DNA of 8,662 bases from Pseudomonadota bacterium (GCA_029556045.1 JAKQGS010000085.1:1-8662), one strand, 5' to 3'; shown: positions 1 to 5,583, numbered from the stretch's first letter. Program-made: numbers and translations. Notes: generated from the sequence alone by a model not told the origin.

Positions 1-500
1 GACTTGAAAACCTGTTCCGCTTCATCCACTTTACGCTCCCGCAAAAGCCGCCGCCCAAACAGGATCTTCTGGTTCAGATCGGTGGGATGACTATAGCTTC
101 GCACCAGCCCCTCGACCATTTCCCCGAAAACTTCATAGGAAAAGGGTTTCAACAGGTAACCATCGATGCCCACCTCACTGGCCAGAATAACGTCGCTGCG
201 CAGGTTTTCCACGGAAAGCAGCAAAAACGGGGTCTCCCGATGCTGGGCCATCGCCCGCAATTCGCGGCAGAATTGGATACCATTGGTGTCGCTGAGGCTC
301 CACTCGACAATAAACAGCCCGACCTTGGCGGTCAGCAATTCCCGTTTGGCCTCCTTGACGGACGATACGATGCGTATATTGGGGACTTTGAGATTGGTCA
401 GAAAGCTTTTGATGGAGTTGCGGTAGTTGATTGACGGCTCCACCACCAGGACCACACGATCCTTCAACAGGGCCTTGAAATTGATGGTGGGACGGTACAT
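1..500 (-). CDS. Degenerate response-regulator receiver protein, probably receiver-TPR (partial)
   Basis: The minus-strand frame starts at the ATG at 500-498 and stays open to the left edge (166 residues seen, C-terminus outside). It has a CheY-like layout: hydrophobic first strand (VVLVVEPS, about residues 16-23), a strand FIVEW (63-67) where the phosphoacceptor Asp should sit, LLLS (93-96) for the conserved Thr/Ser, and LLKPF (116-120) with the invariant Lys118. The phosphoacceptor position is Glu66, and the acidic pair after strand one is reduced to Val-Glu. Phosphorylation by a histidine kinase is therefore doubtful; Glu may mimic the phosphorylated state (inference). After residue about 140 the segment with FGRRLLRERKVDEAEQVF looks like the start of a TPR helix pair, as in receiver-TPR proteins. 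An AGAGGAAGG ribosome site (522-514) lies 13 nt before the ATG, rather far. A sigma-28-like promoter lies upstream, suggesting a motility or chemotaxis role. Receiver fold is fairly sure; function is not. Confidence 0.82.
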   Translation of the reverse strand, partial: MYRPTINFKALLKDRVVLVVEPSINYRNSIKSFLTNLKVPNIRIVSSVKEAKRELLTAKVGLFIVEWSLSDTNGIQFCRELRAMAQHRETPFLLLSVENLRSDVILASEVGIDGYLLKPFSYEVFGEMVEGLVRSYSHPTDLNQKILFGRRLLRERKVDEAEQVFK

Positions 501-536
501 GTCTCTAGAAAAACCTTCCTCTGCTGTTCTCTCCCG

Positions 537-564
537 CTATCGGTCGTACCAGGGAAAAACTTTA
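537..564 (-). promoter_or_regulatory. Candidate sigma-28 (FliA) promoter for the receiver gene
   Basis: Read on the minus strand, TAAAGTTT (564-557) is followed by 12 nt and ACCGATAG (544-537). The enterobacterial sigma-28 consensus is TAAAGTTT-N11-GCCGATAA, so the -35 half matches 8 of 8 and the -10 half 6 of 8, with a spacer one base longer. Transcription would begin near 530, about 30 nt before the receiver start codon and upstream of its AGAGGAAGG site. No good sigma-70 pair was seen for this gene. Confidence 0.55.
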
Positions 565-614
565 GCCCCCTTTCACGGATCCTAAAAAAAAAAGCGTTTT
601 GCCGCACTGATCGC

Positions 615-644
615 TTGATTTTTTATCGAAGGCTAACGTAATTT
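615..644 (+). promoter_or_regulatory. Weak candidate sigma-70 promoter for the HU gene
   Basis: TTGATT (615-620), an 18-nt spacer and TAATTT (639-644) make a tolerable but poor sigma-70 pair. A run of ten A (584-593) lies about 20-30 bases upstream of the -35 and could bend the DNA or act as an upstream element. An alternative -10, TTTAAT (657-662), has no partner -35. Assignment is tentative. Confidence 0.3.
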
Positions 645-687
645 AGTGGTTATCGATTTAATTCTACGTTTGAGGAGGTCATTTAAA

Positions 688-1113
688 ATGGCTGCAAAGA
701 AAAAGACAGCGAAGAAGTCTGCCCCGAAAAAAGCTACTGCCAAGAAGGCACCCAAGAAAGCACCCAAGAAAGCAGCAACTGCCCCCAAAACCGGTGGGTC
801 ATTTGACAAAGTTGGAAAGACCCGTACCAAAGGCCAGATCCTGAATGCGATCGCCGACCGTACTGGTCTTTCCAAAAAAGACGTCGGCACCCTGCTGGAC
901 AGCATGACCGATCAGATCGCCCATGACCTGGCTAAAGGTCCCGGCACCTTCAACCTTCCCGGCCTGATGAAAATCACCGTGGTGAAGAAGCCCGCAACCA
1001 AAGCCCGTAAAGGCACCAACCCTTTCACCGGCGAAGAAATGATGTTCAAAGCCAAGCCAGCCCGCAACGTAGTTCGTATCCGCGCGCTGAAAGCTCTGAA
1101 AGACAAAGTCTAA
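688..1113 (+). CDS. HU-family nucleoid DNA-binding protein with N-terminal Lys/Ala/Pro tail
   Basis: The 141-residue product has two parts. Residues 1 to about 36 are a disordered, strongly basic tail of AKK, PKK and APKK units resembling bacterial histone-H1-like tails. Residues about 44-141 are a complete HU/IHF fold: helices TKGQILNAIADRTGLSKKDV and VGTLLDSMTDQIAHDL, then FNLPGLMKITVV and the DNA-embracing beta arm with the family signature RKGTNPFTGEEM (about 107-118) and the arm-tip Pro. It should bind and bend DNA without strong sequence preference, the tail adding non-specific contacts. I chose ATG 688 because GAGGAGG (672-678) lies 9 nt upstream; an in-frame GTG at 646 would add 14 residues but has no such site. 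The gene appears monocistronic, ending in a strong hairpin. HU identity is sure; I assign no symbol because tailed HU proteins are not the canonical hupA/hupB. Confidence 0.95.
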   Translation: MAAKKKTAKKSAPKKATAKKAPKKAPKKAATAPKTGGSFDKVGKTRTKGQILNAIADRTGLSKKDVGTLLDSMTDQIAHDLAKGPGTFNLPGLMKITVVKKPATKARKGTNPFTGEEMMFKAKPARNVVRIRALKALKDKV

Positions 1114-1129
1114 GACCCGTTGAATCAGG

Positions 1130-1160
1130 AAAAAGGCCGGTCGCAAGACCGGCCTTTTTT
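1130..1160. terminator. Bidirectional rho-independent terminator between HU gene and CoA ligase
   Basis: A 13-bp perfect stem, AAAAAGGCCGGTC (1130-1142) with GACCGGCCTTTTT (1147-1159), closes a GCAA tetraloop. There are T tracts in both reading directions. It lies 16 nt after the HU stop codon and about 31 nt beyond the stop of the convergent CoA ligase, so it can end both transcripts. Confidence 0.93.
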
Positions 1161-1190
1161 TACCCAGTTTCCTCAAATCACCAGCGGCGA

Positions 1191-3191
1191 TTATAATTTC
1201 CGACCAATCTCATAGTATTCACTGAGCGATTCGGGATTCGCAATTGCGCTGATATTGTTGACAGTCTTACCCAGCAATGCGGTCAACACAGCCAGCTCCA
1301 GCTTCTTACCGGAGCGGGTGTACGGGATATCCTGCACGGGGAATATCCACCGGGGCACGTGGCGAGGCGTTAAATTGGTCCTGATCCGCCCTTTGATTTC
1401 ATCCTTGATAGTATCCCGCCAGGTGGAGCGATCAGCCCATTTGACAAACAGCACGATGTCCACGTCCCCATCACGGGGCAGTCCCACCGCCAATGAATCC
1501 ACAACCCCTGGCATGGCTTCCACCTGCCGATAGATTTCAGCAGTGCCGATCCGCACCCCTCCGGGATTCAGCGTTGCATCGGATCGCCCATAAACCACCA
1601 CCCCACCGCGGGGAGTCATTTCAATAAAGTCACCATGGCGCCAAACTTCAATGGAAGGATAATAGCTGAAATAGGCCTCGGAATACTTGCGATCGCCCGG
1701 ATCGTTCCAGAATCCGATGGGCATCGATACAAAAGGTTTGGAACACACCAGTTCGGCTTTTTGCGATGTCACGGGACGCCCTTCGTCTGACCAGGCTTCC
1801 AACGCCATACCCAGCCCTGGACATTGAATCTCACCGGAATAGACCGGTAAAAGCGGGTTACCCAGCATGAAACAGGATATAATATCGGTTCCCCCGGAAA
1901 TGGAGGCTAGATGAATGTCGGCCCCCACCCTATCGTAGACCCAGGCGAAATGCTCCGGCAGCAGGGGAGAACCGGTCGACAGAATGGTCTCCAGCCGGTT
2001 AATTCCCTCGGCTTTCGGCTCGACCCCCGCCGCCATGCAGCTGGCAATATATTTGGGGCTGATGCCCAGATGGGTCACCCCCAGTTCGTTGACCACCCGC
2101 CAGAGGACCCCCATATCAGGATAACCAGGGGATCCTTCAAACAATGCCAAATCCGCTTCGGTACTCAGGGTGGATACCATCCAGTTCCACATCATCCACC
2201 CACAGGTGGTGAAATAGAGCAGCCGCTGCCCCGGCTTAAGATCCGAGTGCAGCATCAATTCCTTCTTATGCTGCAGCAGGGTTCCACCCACGCTGTGGAC
2301 GATGCATTTGGGTATCCCGGTGGTGCCGGAGGAAAACATGATAAAAAGAGGATGATCGAAGGGCACCGCTTCAAATGCCAACGGCAGTCGCCCGTCCTCC
2401 CCAGCGGTCAGCGCCTGCTGGCTTAGCCACGCGCTCCAGTCGGCATACCAGGGATTCGTCGGCTTATGGTCATCCTCCGGGAGGTGATCAATGGCTATCG
2501 CACCCACAAGAGTTGGCAACTGCCGCCGCACCTCTTCTATCGTCGGTAGACAGTCAAACCGTCGTCCATTGTATTGATAGGCTTTGCAGAAAAAGAGGAC
2601 TTTGGGCTCCACCTGGCCAAAACGATCCACGATACCGGGGGCTCCAAAGTCTGGAGAACAGGACGCCCAAACGGCCCCGAGGGACGCGGTTGCCAGCATG
2701 GCAATGATGGATTCCGGAATATTGGCCACCACACCGCAGACGCGGTCACCACGCCCGACACCGAGTGCTTGCAATCCGTGAGCACATCGCGCCACGGCAT
2801 TGTGGAGATCTCGTCCTGTCCAATACCGAACGGAGGATACCCCCTCCGCCACAGCGGTAATACGCACCCGATCGTTGGTGTCCGTCAGAAGGTTTTGCGC
2901 ATAATTCAACGTCGCCCCAGGAAACCATTGCCCTCCCCTCATCTTACCGGCGGGGGGAGGAATAAAGGTTTGGCGGGGAGTATTCTGCCAGCGGATCTTC
3001 AGAAATGCCGCAGCCTCCCCCCAAAAACCTTCCAGGTCAGTGACCGACCACCGGTGCAGGTCTTGGTAATTGGCAAACTTCTGGCCGGTGCGGGATTCGG
3101 CGGCCCGCCAAAAAGCATTCATGAGTGACCGCTCCCGCTTTTGCGGACCGGGTTCCCAGAGTGGTGTCTTATTCCGAGTCGCTTCCGTCAT
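1191..3191 (-). CDS. aacS: Acetoacetyl-CoA synthetase (acetoacetate-CoA ligase)
   Basis: This ANL-superfamily adenylate-forming enzyme makes acetoacetyl-CoA from acetoacetate, ATP and CoA in the cytoplasm, used in ketone-body or PHB-derived acetoacetate salvage. With the start at ATG 3191 it has 666 residues, normal for the family. An acetyl-CoA-synthetase-type N-terminal segment is seen (HRWSVTDLEGFW, about 46-57). The ATP-binding loop FSSGTTGIPK lies near 286-295, SGGTD near 432-436, the hinge motif YGRSDATLNPGGVRIG near 534-549, and the C-terminal catalytic-lysine motif RSGKK near 626-630. The long WNWMVSTL and CGWMMW region and the overall pattern fit acetoacetyl-CoA rather than acetyl-CoA synthetase. 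An upstream in-frame TTG at 3236 would add 15 residues (MQQGAWFARRKRGVG) but has no ribosome site; ATG 3191 has a G-rich GGGGGG just upstream. It lies 116 nt downstream of the ImmA-like gene on the same strand, so co-transcription is possible. The gene shares its terminator with the HU gene. Confidence 0.92.
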   Translation of the reverse strand: MTEATRNKTPLWEPGPQKRERSLMNAFWRAAESRTGQKFANYQDLHRWSVTDLEGFWGEAAAFLKIRWQNTPRQTFIPPPAGKMRGGQWFPGATLNYAQNLLTDTNDRVRITAVAEGVSSVRYWTGRDLHNAVARCAHGLQALGVGRGDRVCGVVANIPESIIAMLATASLGAVWASCSPDFGAPGIVDRFGQVEPKVLFFCKAYQYNGRRFDCLPTIEEVRRQLPTLVGAIAIDHLPEDDHKPTNPWYADWSAWLSQQALTAGEDGRLPLAFEAVPFDHPLFIMFSSGTTGIPKCIVHSVGGTLLQHKKELMLHSDLKPGQRLLYFTTCGWMMWNWMVSTLSTEADLALFEGSPGYPDMGVLWRVVNELGVTHLGISPKYIASCMAAGVEPKAEGINRLETILSTGSPLLPEHFAWVYDRVGADIHLASISGGTDIISCFMLGNPLLPVYSGEIQCPGLGMALEAWSDEGRPVTSQKAELVCSKPFVSMPIGFWNDPGDRKYSEAYFSYYPSIEVWRHGDFIEMTPRGGVVVYGRSDATLNPGGVRIGTAEIYRQVEAMPGVVDSLAVGLPRDGDVDIVLFVKWADRSTWRDTIKDEIKGRIRTNLTPRHVPRWIFPVQDIPYTRSGKKLELAVLTALLGKTVNNISAIANPESLSEYYEIGRKL

Positions 3192-3307
3192 ACCAACCCC
3201 CCGTTTCCTGCGGGCAAACCACGCCCCTTGCTGCAACCGTTTGTTTCGGAAAGCAGATTTTTAGCGTTTTTTACGCATTTAATAAAGGGTAGAGAGGGGG
3301 AAACCGG

Positions 3308-4135
3308 CTATTTTTTCGGAACTCCTTTGTCCATTTTGCGGGCCAGATTGCGGATTTTATCCATACCCTTGAGACGACTGATGTCGGATGCATCGAGATT
3401 CGCGGTCCCCGATGTGCCAGAAACCACTTTATCCTGTGGATTTTGGGCCATGGCCCCCTTTCGATCCGATTCACCGGGAGCAGGACTTCGATTCTGTCGC
3501 CGCAGCCGGATTTCTGCCTGTATGAAATCCCTGGGCTGTACCTGCACATCCTGCACCATATCCAGACGCCAGGCCATCAGTTCCACCGGCACGTGGAAAA
3601 ACCGTGCCATTTTCTCCACGGATCCTAGCTGTTGCTGCGCCCGCACCACAAAGGCCCGGGGCATCAAAAAGGCGGCGGCAAACGCATCCGCCTCCCGATC
3701 CTGTCGATCCTCCGGCGATCGTTTCCGATCATCCTCGGCGCTGGCCGTATGAATCATCCGGATGCCGGGTGAATGCATTTCCTTAAAACCGCCATCCTTC
3801 CATTCTCCGCGCATGATCATAGGCTGGATATGCAGGAAATAATGCCCGAGGAGGTGGGACAACAATAATCGTTCCTCCTCGCCCCCGATGGTCACATCCG
3901 GGTGCAGCCACGCAGACAGCTGAAACCGCCCCTTGACGTCCCTTGCTGCAATTGCCCCTCGCCCTTTCATGGAGGCCCGGGTCAGGGGAATATCGATGGC
4001 CTGAAGGTAGTCCTGCAGTTCCGGCACCACAGCGTGAATAGCCTCACCTCCAAAATACTGACGCACCAGAACCGCCAGTTGCTCTGGATCACCGGCGGCA
4101 ACCGCGGCGGCAATTTTTGGAAAAATCGCAATCAT
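3308..4135 (-). CDS. ImmA/IrrE-like (DUF955-type) protein with altered HExxH motif
   Basis: The 275-residue product resembles ImmA/IrrE zinc peptidases, which cleave HTH repressors. Around residues 93-102 it reads SHLLGHYFLH where the family has HELGH followed by xxLH. About 45 residues on comes EADAFAAAFLMP (about 148-159), whose Glu is the third zinc ligand in this family, then a helical stretch ending GSVEKMARFFHVPVELMAWRL, as usual. The zinc ligands (His94, His98, Glu148) are thus present, but the catalytic Glu is Leu95 (codon CTC), so peptidase activity is unlikely. A hydrophilic tail of about 80 residues, rich in Arg, Lys, Ser and Asp, follows. No HTH domain is seen. ATG 4135 was chosen, with AAAGGGGG about 4-5 nt upstream; a TTG at 4153 would add six residues. 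The CoA ligase gene lies downstream in the same direction. Family call is good; role unknown, perhaps a ligand- or protein-binding regulator (inference). Confidence 0.78.
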   Translation of the reverse strand: MIAIFPKIAAAVAAGDPEQLAVLVRQYFGGEAIHAVVPELQDYLQAIDIPLTRASMKGRGAIAARDVKGRFQLSAWLHPDVTIGGEEERLLLSHLLGHYFLHIQPMIMRGEWKDGGFKEMHSPGIRMIHTASAEDDRKRSPEDRQDREADAFAAAFLMPRAFVVRAQQQLGSVEKMARFFHVPVELMAWRLDMVQDVQVQPRDFIQAEIRLRRQNRSPAPGESDRKGAMAQNPQDKVVSGTSGTANLDASDISRLKGMDKIRNLARKMDKGVPKK

Positions 4136-4157
4136 GGGACCCCCTTTGGGCAAAATT

Positions 4158-4181
4158 CTTACGCTAGGTAAGATGATTGTA
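4158..4181 (-). promoter_or_regulatory. Candidate -10 box and operator-like inverted repeat before the ImmA-like gene
   Basis: On the minus strand TACAAT (4181-4176) matches the sigma-70 -10 box in 5 of 6 positions, without a clear -35. Just downstream, where transcription would begin, CTTAC and GTAAG form an inverted repeat with a 5-nt centre (4158-4172). A repressor bound there would block initiation. The pairing is short, so confidence is low. Confidence 0.35.
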
Positions 4182-4350
4182 CCACGACTGGAACAGGACG
4201 AATCGGACCACCCAGCTCAAAATCTGCAACAACACTTCGGACAGTGCTCCAAATTACACGATTTAACTCCCGGAAACCCCAAACCTATTCGCGATGCCTC
4301 AGATTCAAGGGGCATTCACCGAAGGGTGTGACATAGGCTTTTTACCAATT

Positions 4351-4367
4351 TTGGCAACTCGATTGTC
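4351..4367 (+). promoter_or_regulatory. Sigma-54-like promoter candidate for the PilZ gene
   Basis: TTGGCAACTCGATTGTC resembles the sigma-54 consensus YTGGCACGrNNNTTGCW. The -24 element TTGGCA is intact and the GG (4353-4354) is exactly 10 nt from the -12 dinucleotide, but that dinucleotide is GT (4365-4366), not GC. Transcription would start near 4378, leaving a short leader with GGAGG before ATG 4396. The -12 mismatch keeps this tentative. Confidence 0.3.
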
Positions 4368-4395
4368 GTGTGCGCCCGTTTGCCCGGAGGAATTT

Positions 4396-4734
4396 ATGAT
4401 TGGTGCTTTACCCAAATTCGCAGAGAAGAGGACCACCCAACGCAAAGCCCTGACAGGCCTTCTGCCCGGCAGAATCGCCATCGAAGGAACGTCCAAGCAT
4501 CTGAGTTGTAAACCGGTGGACATCTCCCCCGAAGGATTGGGTATCGTCACTGCAACTCTCCTGGAACCGGGAACCATACTTCGCCTGATCACCCATAATC
4601 AGGTAATCCAACTGGAGGTCCGCTGGCGTCAGCCGGACTTTGGTAAGCGGGAACTTCACCGCTATGGTCTGCATCGCATCGATGAATCAGTGGATATCGA
4701 GGCGGTATTTGAACAAACCGGATGCATCCGCTAG
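4396..4734 (+). CDS. Small PilZ-domain protein, probable c-di-GMP receptor
   Basis: The 112-residue product is essentially one PilZ domain. Near the N-terminus KRTTQRKAL (about 11-19) contains the RxxxR motif, and VDISPEGLG (about 41-49) contains the [D/N]xSxxG motif. Together these bind intercalated c-di-GMP. The rest is beta-rich, with LEPGTILRLITHNQVIQLEVRW as in other PilZ barrels. Both binding motifs are intact, so it should bind the second messenger and signal through a partner, commonly in flagellar or surface-behaviour control; the partner is not in view. ATG 4396 is preceded by GGAGG (4386-4390) at 5 nt. A longer in-frame ATG at 4294 lacks a ribosome site and would add 34 residues without homology to the domain. 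The gene is transcribed divergently from the ImmA-like gene, with a probable terminator at 4783-4810. Confidence 0.88.
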   Translation: MIGALPKFAEKRTTQRKALTGLLPGRIAIEGTSKHLSCKPVDISPEGLGIVTATLLEPGTILRLITHNQVIQLEVRWRQPDFGKRELHRYGLHRIDESVDIEAVFEQTGCIR

Positions 4735-4782
4735 GTCATCTGTCCTTTCAGTACCTCGTTTTTTGTGTCTCACCTTTCCAAC

Positions 4783-4810
4783 AGCGATGCTCTCGTCGGG
4801 CATCGCTTTT
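4783..4810 (+). terminator. Probable terminator of the PilZ gene
   Basis: AGCGATGC (4783-4790) pairs perfectly with GCATCGCT (4800-4807) around a 9-nt loop and is followed by only a short T run. It lies about 50 nt past the PilZ stop codon. The stem is good but the U tract is short, so termination may be partial. Confidence 0.65.
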
Positions 4811-5061
4811 GACATTCTGATCTCTCAAAAACATATTTTTAATACCTTAAAAAATCCATGCATCCATTGATAGGCATAGCTTACACGTCATCCTATCGAC
4901 TTTTCAAAACTGACAAAACATCATTACAGCCGGTTCATTGAAACACGACACACGGAAAAAAAATCTAACACGTGGTCATGAAAACATTGAAAAGCAAACT
5001 ACTTTTAGGTAACACTATTAGTAGTAAGAAACTTTTTCAGTTGATTACGTTAACCGTTTGT
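4811..5061. other. Gene-free AT-rich intergenic region
   Basis: Together with the PilZ terminator this makes about 340 nt without a supported gene. It is much more AT-rich than its surroundings, with A and T runs near 4827-4856 and A8 near 4956-4965. No tRNA, small-RNA fold or convincing ORF was seen. It probably holds the promoter of the lysine-rich gene: TTGAAA (4987-4992) is a plausible -35, but its -10 partner at 17 nt (TAACAC, 5010-5015) is poor. Confidence 0.5.
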
Positions 5062-5075
5062 AAGGAGGCACGACC

Positions 5076-5339
5076 TTGGAAGGAATGGACAACGCCATGA
5101 TGGCATCAGTAGCACCGAAGAAGAAGGCACCCGCGAAGAAAAAGAAGAAAGCAGCCAAGAAAAAAGCAGCTCCCAAGAAAAAAGCTGCTAAAAAAGCGGC
5201 CCCCAAGAAAAAAGCCGCCAAAAAAGCAGCCCCCAAGAAAAAAGCTGCTAAAAAAGCAGCCCCCAAGAAAAAAGCTGCCAAAAAAGCAGCCCCCAAGAAA
5301 AAAGCTGCTAAAAAAGCAACTCGCAAGAAAAAGAAATAA
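5076..5339 (+). CDS. Histone-H1-like Lys/Ala/Pro repeat protein
   Basis: The 87-residue product is almost entirely Lys, Ala and Pro. After a short non-repetitive start (MEGMDNAMMASVAPKKK) come five exact copies of the decapeptide AAPKKKAAKK (residues 31-80), then ATRKKKK. There is no globular domain. Such proteins resemble eukaryotic H1 tails and bacterial H1-like proteins, and should bind DNA or RNA by charge and help compact the nucleoid (family-level inference). The start is the TTG at 5076 because a perfect AAGGAGG (5062-5068) lies 7 nt upstream; ATG 5085 is 16 nt away and would drop three residues. The composition mirrors the N-terminal tail of the HU protein at 688-1113, as though that tail existed on its own. 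A strong terminator follows. Coding status is well supported by the ribosome site and by synonymous codon differences between repeats. Confidence 0.85.
   Translation: MEGMDNAMMASVAPKKKAPAKKKKKAAKKKAAPKKKAAKKAAPKKKAAKKAAPKKKAAKKAAPKKKAAKKAAPKKKAAKKATRKKKK
5166..5315 (+). repeat. Five tandem 30-bp coding repeats
   Basis: Five consecutive units of exactly 30 bp start at 5166, 5196, 5226, 5256 and 5286. Each encodes AAPKKKAAKK and carries the invariant core CCCAAGAAAAAAGC. Differences are almost all at third codon positions (GCA/GCG, GCT/GCC), so the peptide is unchanged. Copy number could change by slippage or recombination without breaking the frame. Confidence 0.95.
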
Positions 5340-5364
5340 CTTGCTGTAGTTGCGAGGAAAGCGC

Positions 5365-5399
5365 AGGGGTTGGTCCATGGGACCAACCCCTTTCTTCTT
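5365..5399 (+). terminator. Strong rho-independent terminator after the lysine-rich gene
   Basis: AGGGGTTGGTCC (5365-5376) pairs perfectly with GGACCAACCCCT (5380-5391) across a 3-nt ATG loop, whose inner pairs probably open. It is followed by the pyrimidine run TTTCTTCTT. It lies 25 nt past the stop codon. Confidence 0.9.
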
Positions 5400-5463
5400 A
5401 GAAGTCATTTCCAGAGCTTTCGAAACAGGTATTGTTCTTCAATAATTGTTAAAAATCTCCCAT

Positions 5464-5500
5464 TTTCAATATTGAAATCGCTGGATCATAAGGATATAAA
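5464..5500 (+). promoter_or_regulatory. folE2 promoter with palindromic operator over the -35 box
   Basis: TTGAAA (5472-5477), a 17-nt spacer and TATAAA (5495-5500) match the sigma-70 consensus in 5 of 6 positions each with ideal spacing, the best such promoter in the window. Transcription should start near 5507. The -35 hexamer is the right end of a perfect 14-bp palindrome, TTTCAATATTGAAA (5464-5477), a natural repressor site. Zinc-responsive Zur control of folE2-type genes is known in other bacteria, but this palindrome does not obviously match the gammaproteobacterial Zur box, so the regulator is unknown. Confidence 0.7.
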
Positions 5501-5506
5501 CCACCC

Positions 5507-5583
5507 TCCCAGGTCCGATGAGACTGAGGGAACTGTCGTTCCCCTGGCAAATTCGTCATCGGAATGCCGCGAAGGTTTAACCT
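5507..5583 (+). promoter_or_regulatory. Structured 5' leader of folE2, riboswitch-like
   Basis: The predicted 77-nt leader can form an 8-bp perfect helix, TCCGATGA (5514-5521) with TCATCGGA (5556-5563). Inside it is a hairpin, GGGAAC (5528-5533) with GTTCCC (5538-5543) around TGTC. CCAGG (5509-5513), at the very 5' end, can pair with CCTGG (5543-5547) inside the outer helix, which gives a pseudoknot or a competing fold. CCCTC (5504-5508) with GAGGG (5526-5530) is another competitor. The outer helix ends 7 nt before the GAAGG ribosome site (5571-5575). Folate-sensing riboswitches upstream of folate genes are known (THF classes, and ZTP for 10-formyl-THF status), but I could not match a consensus by eye. 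Confidence 0.45.

Noticed and set aside
646..687. GTG start that would lengthen the HU protein by 14 residues
   Set aside because: No ribosome site precedes it, whereas ATG 688 has GAGGAGG at 9 nt and begins directly with the basic tail.
799..1176. Minus-strand 125-residue frame opposite the HU gene
   Set aside because: It overlaps a certain HU gene and crosses the terminator hairpin, so it is a shadow frame.
1911..3128. Several plus-strand frames of 110-184 residues opposite the CoA ligase
   Set aside because: They lie inside a full-length, motif-complete enzyme gene and show no recognisable domain of their own.
3253..3270. Small hairpin GCGT/ACGC between the ImmA-like gene and the CoA ligase, as a terminator
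   Set aside because: The stem is only 4 bp and lacks a proper T run in the direction of transcription.
4294..4395. Longer start for the PilZ protein
   Set aside because: No ribosome site precedes 4294, the added residues are not part of the domain, and ATG 4396 has GGAGG at 5 nt.
5166..5315. Regular 30-bp repeats that could suggest a CRISPR array
   Set aside because: The units are directly adjacent with no spacers, keep a coding frame, and differ at synonymous positions, so they are a coding tandem repeat.
5045..5408. Minus-strand open frames with long Phe/Ala/Leu-rich hydrophobic repeats resembling membrane segments
   Set aside because: They are reverse-strand shadows of the Lys/Ala repeats (AAG and AAA read as CTT and TTT), with no ribosome site of their own.
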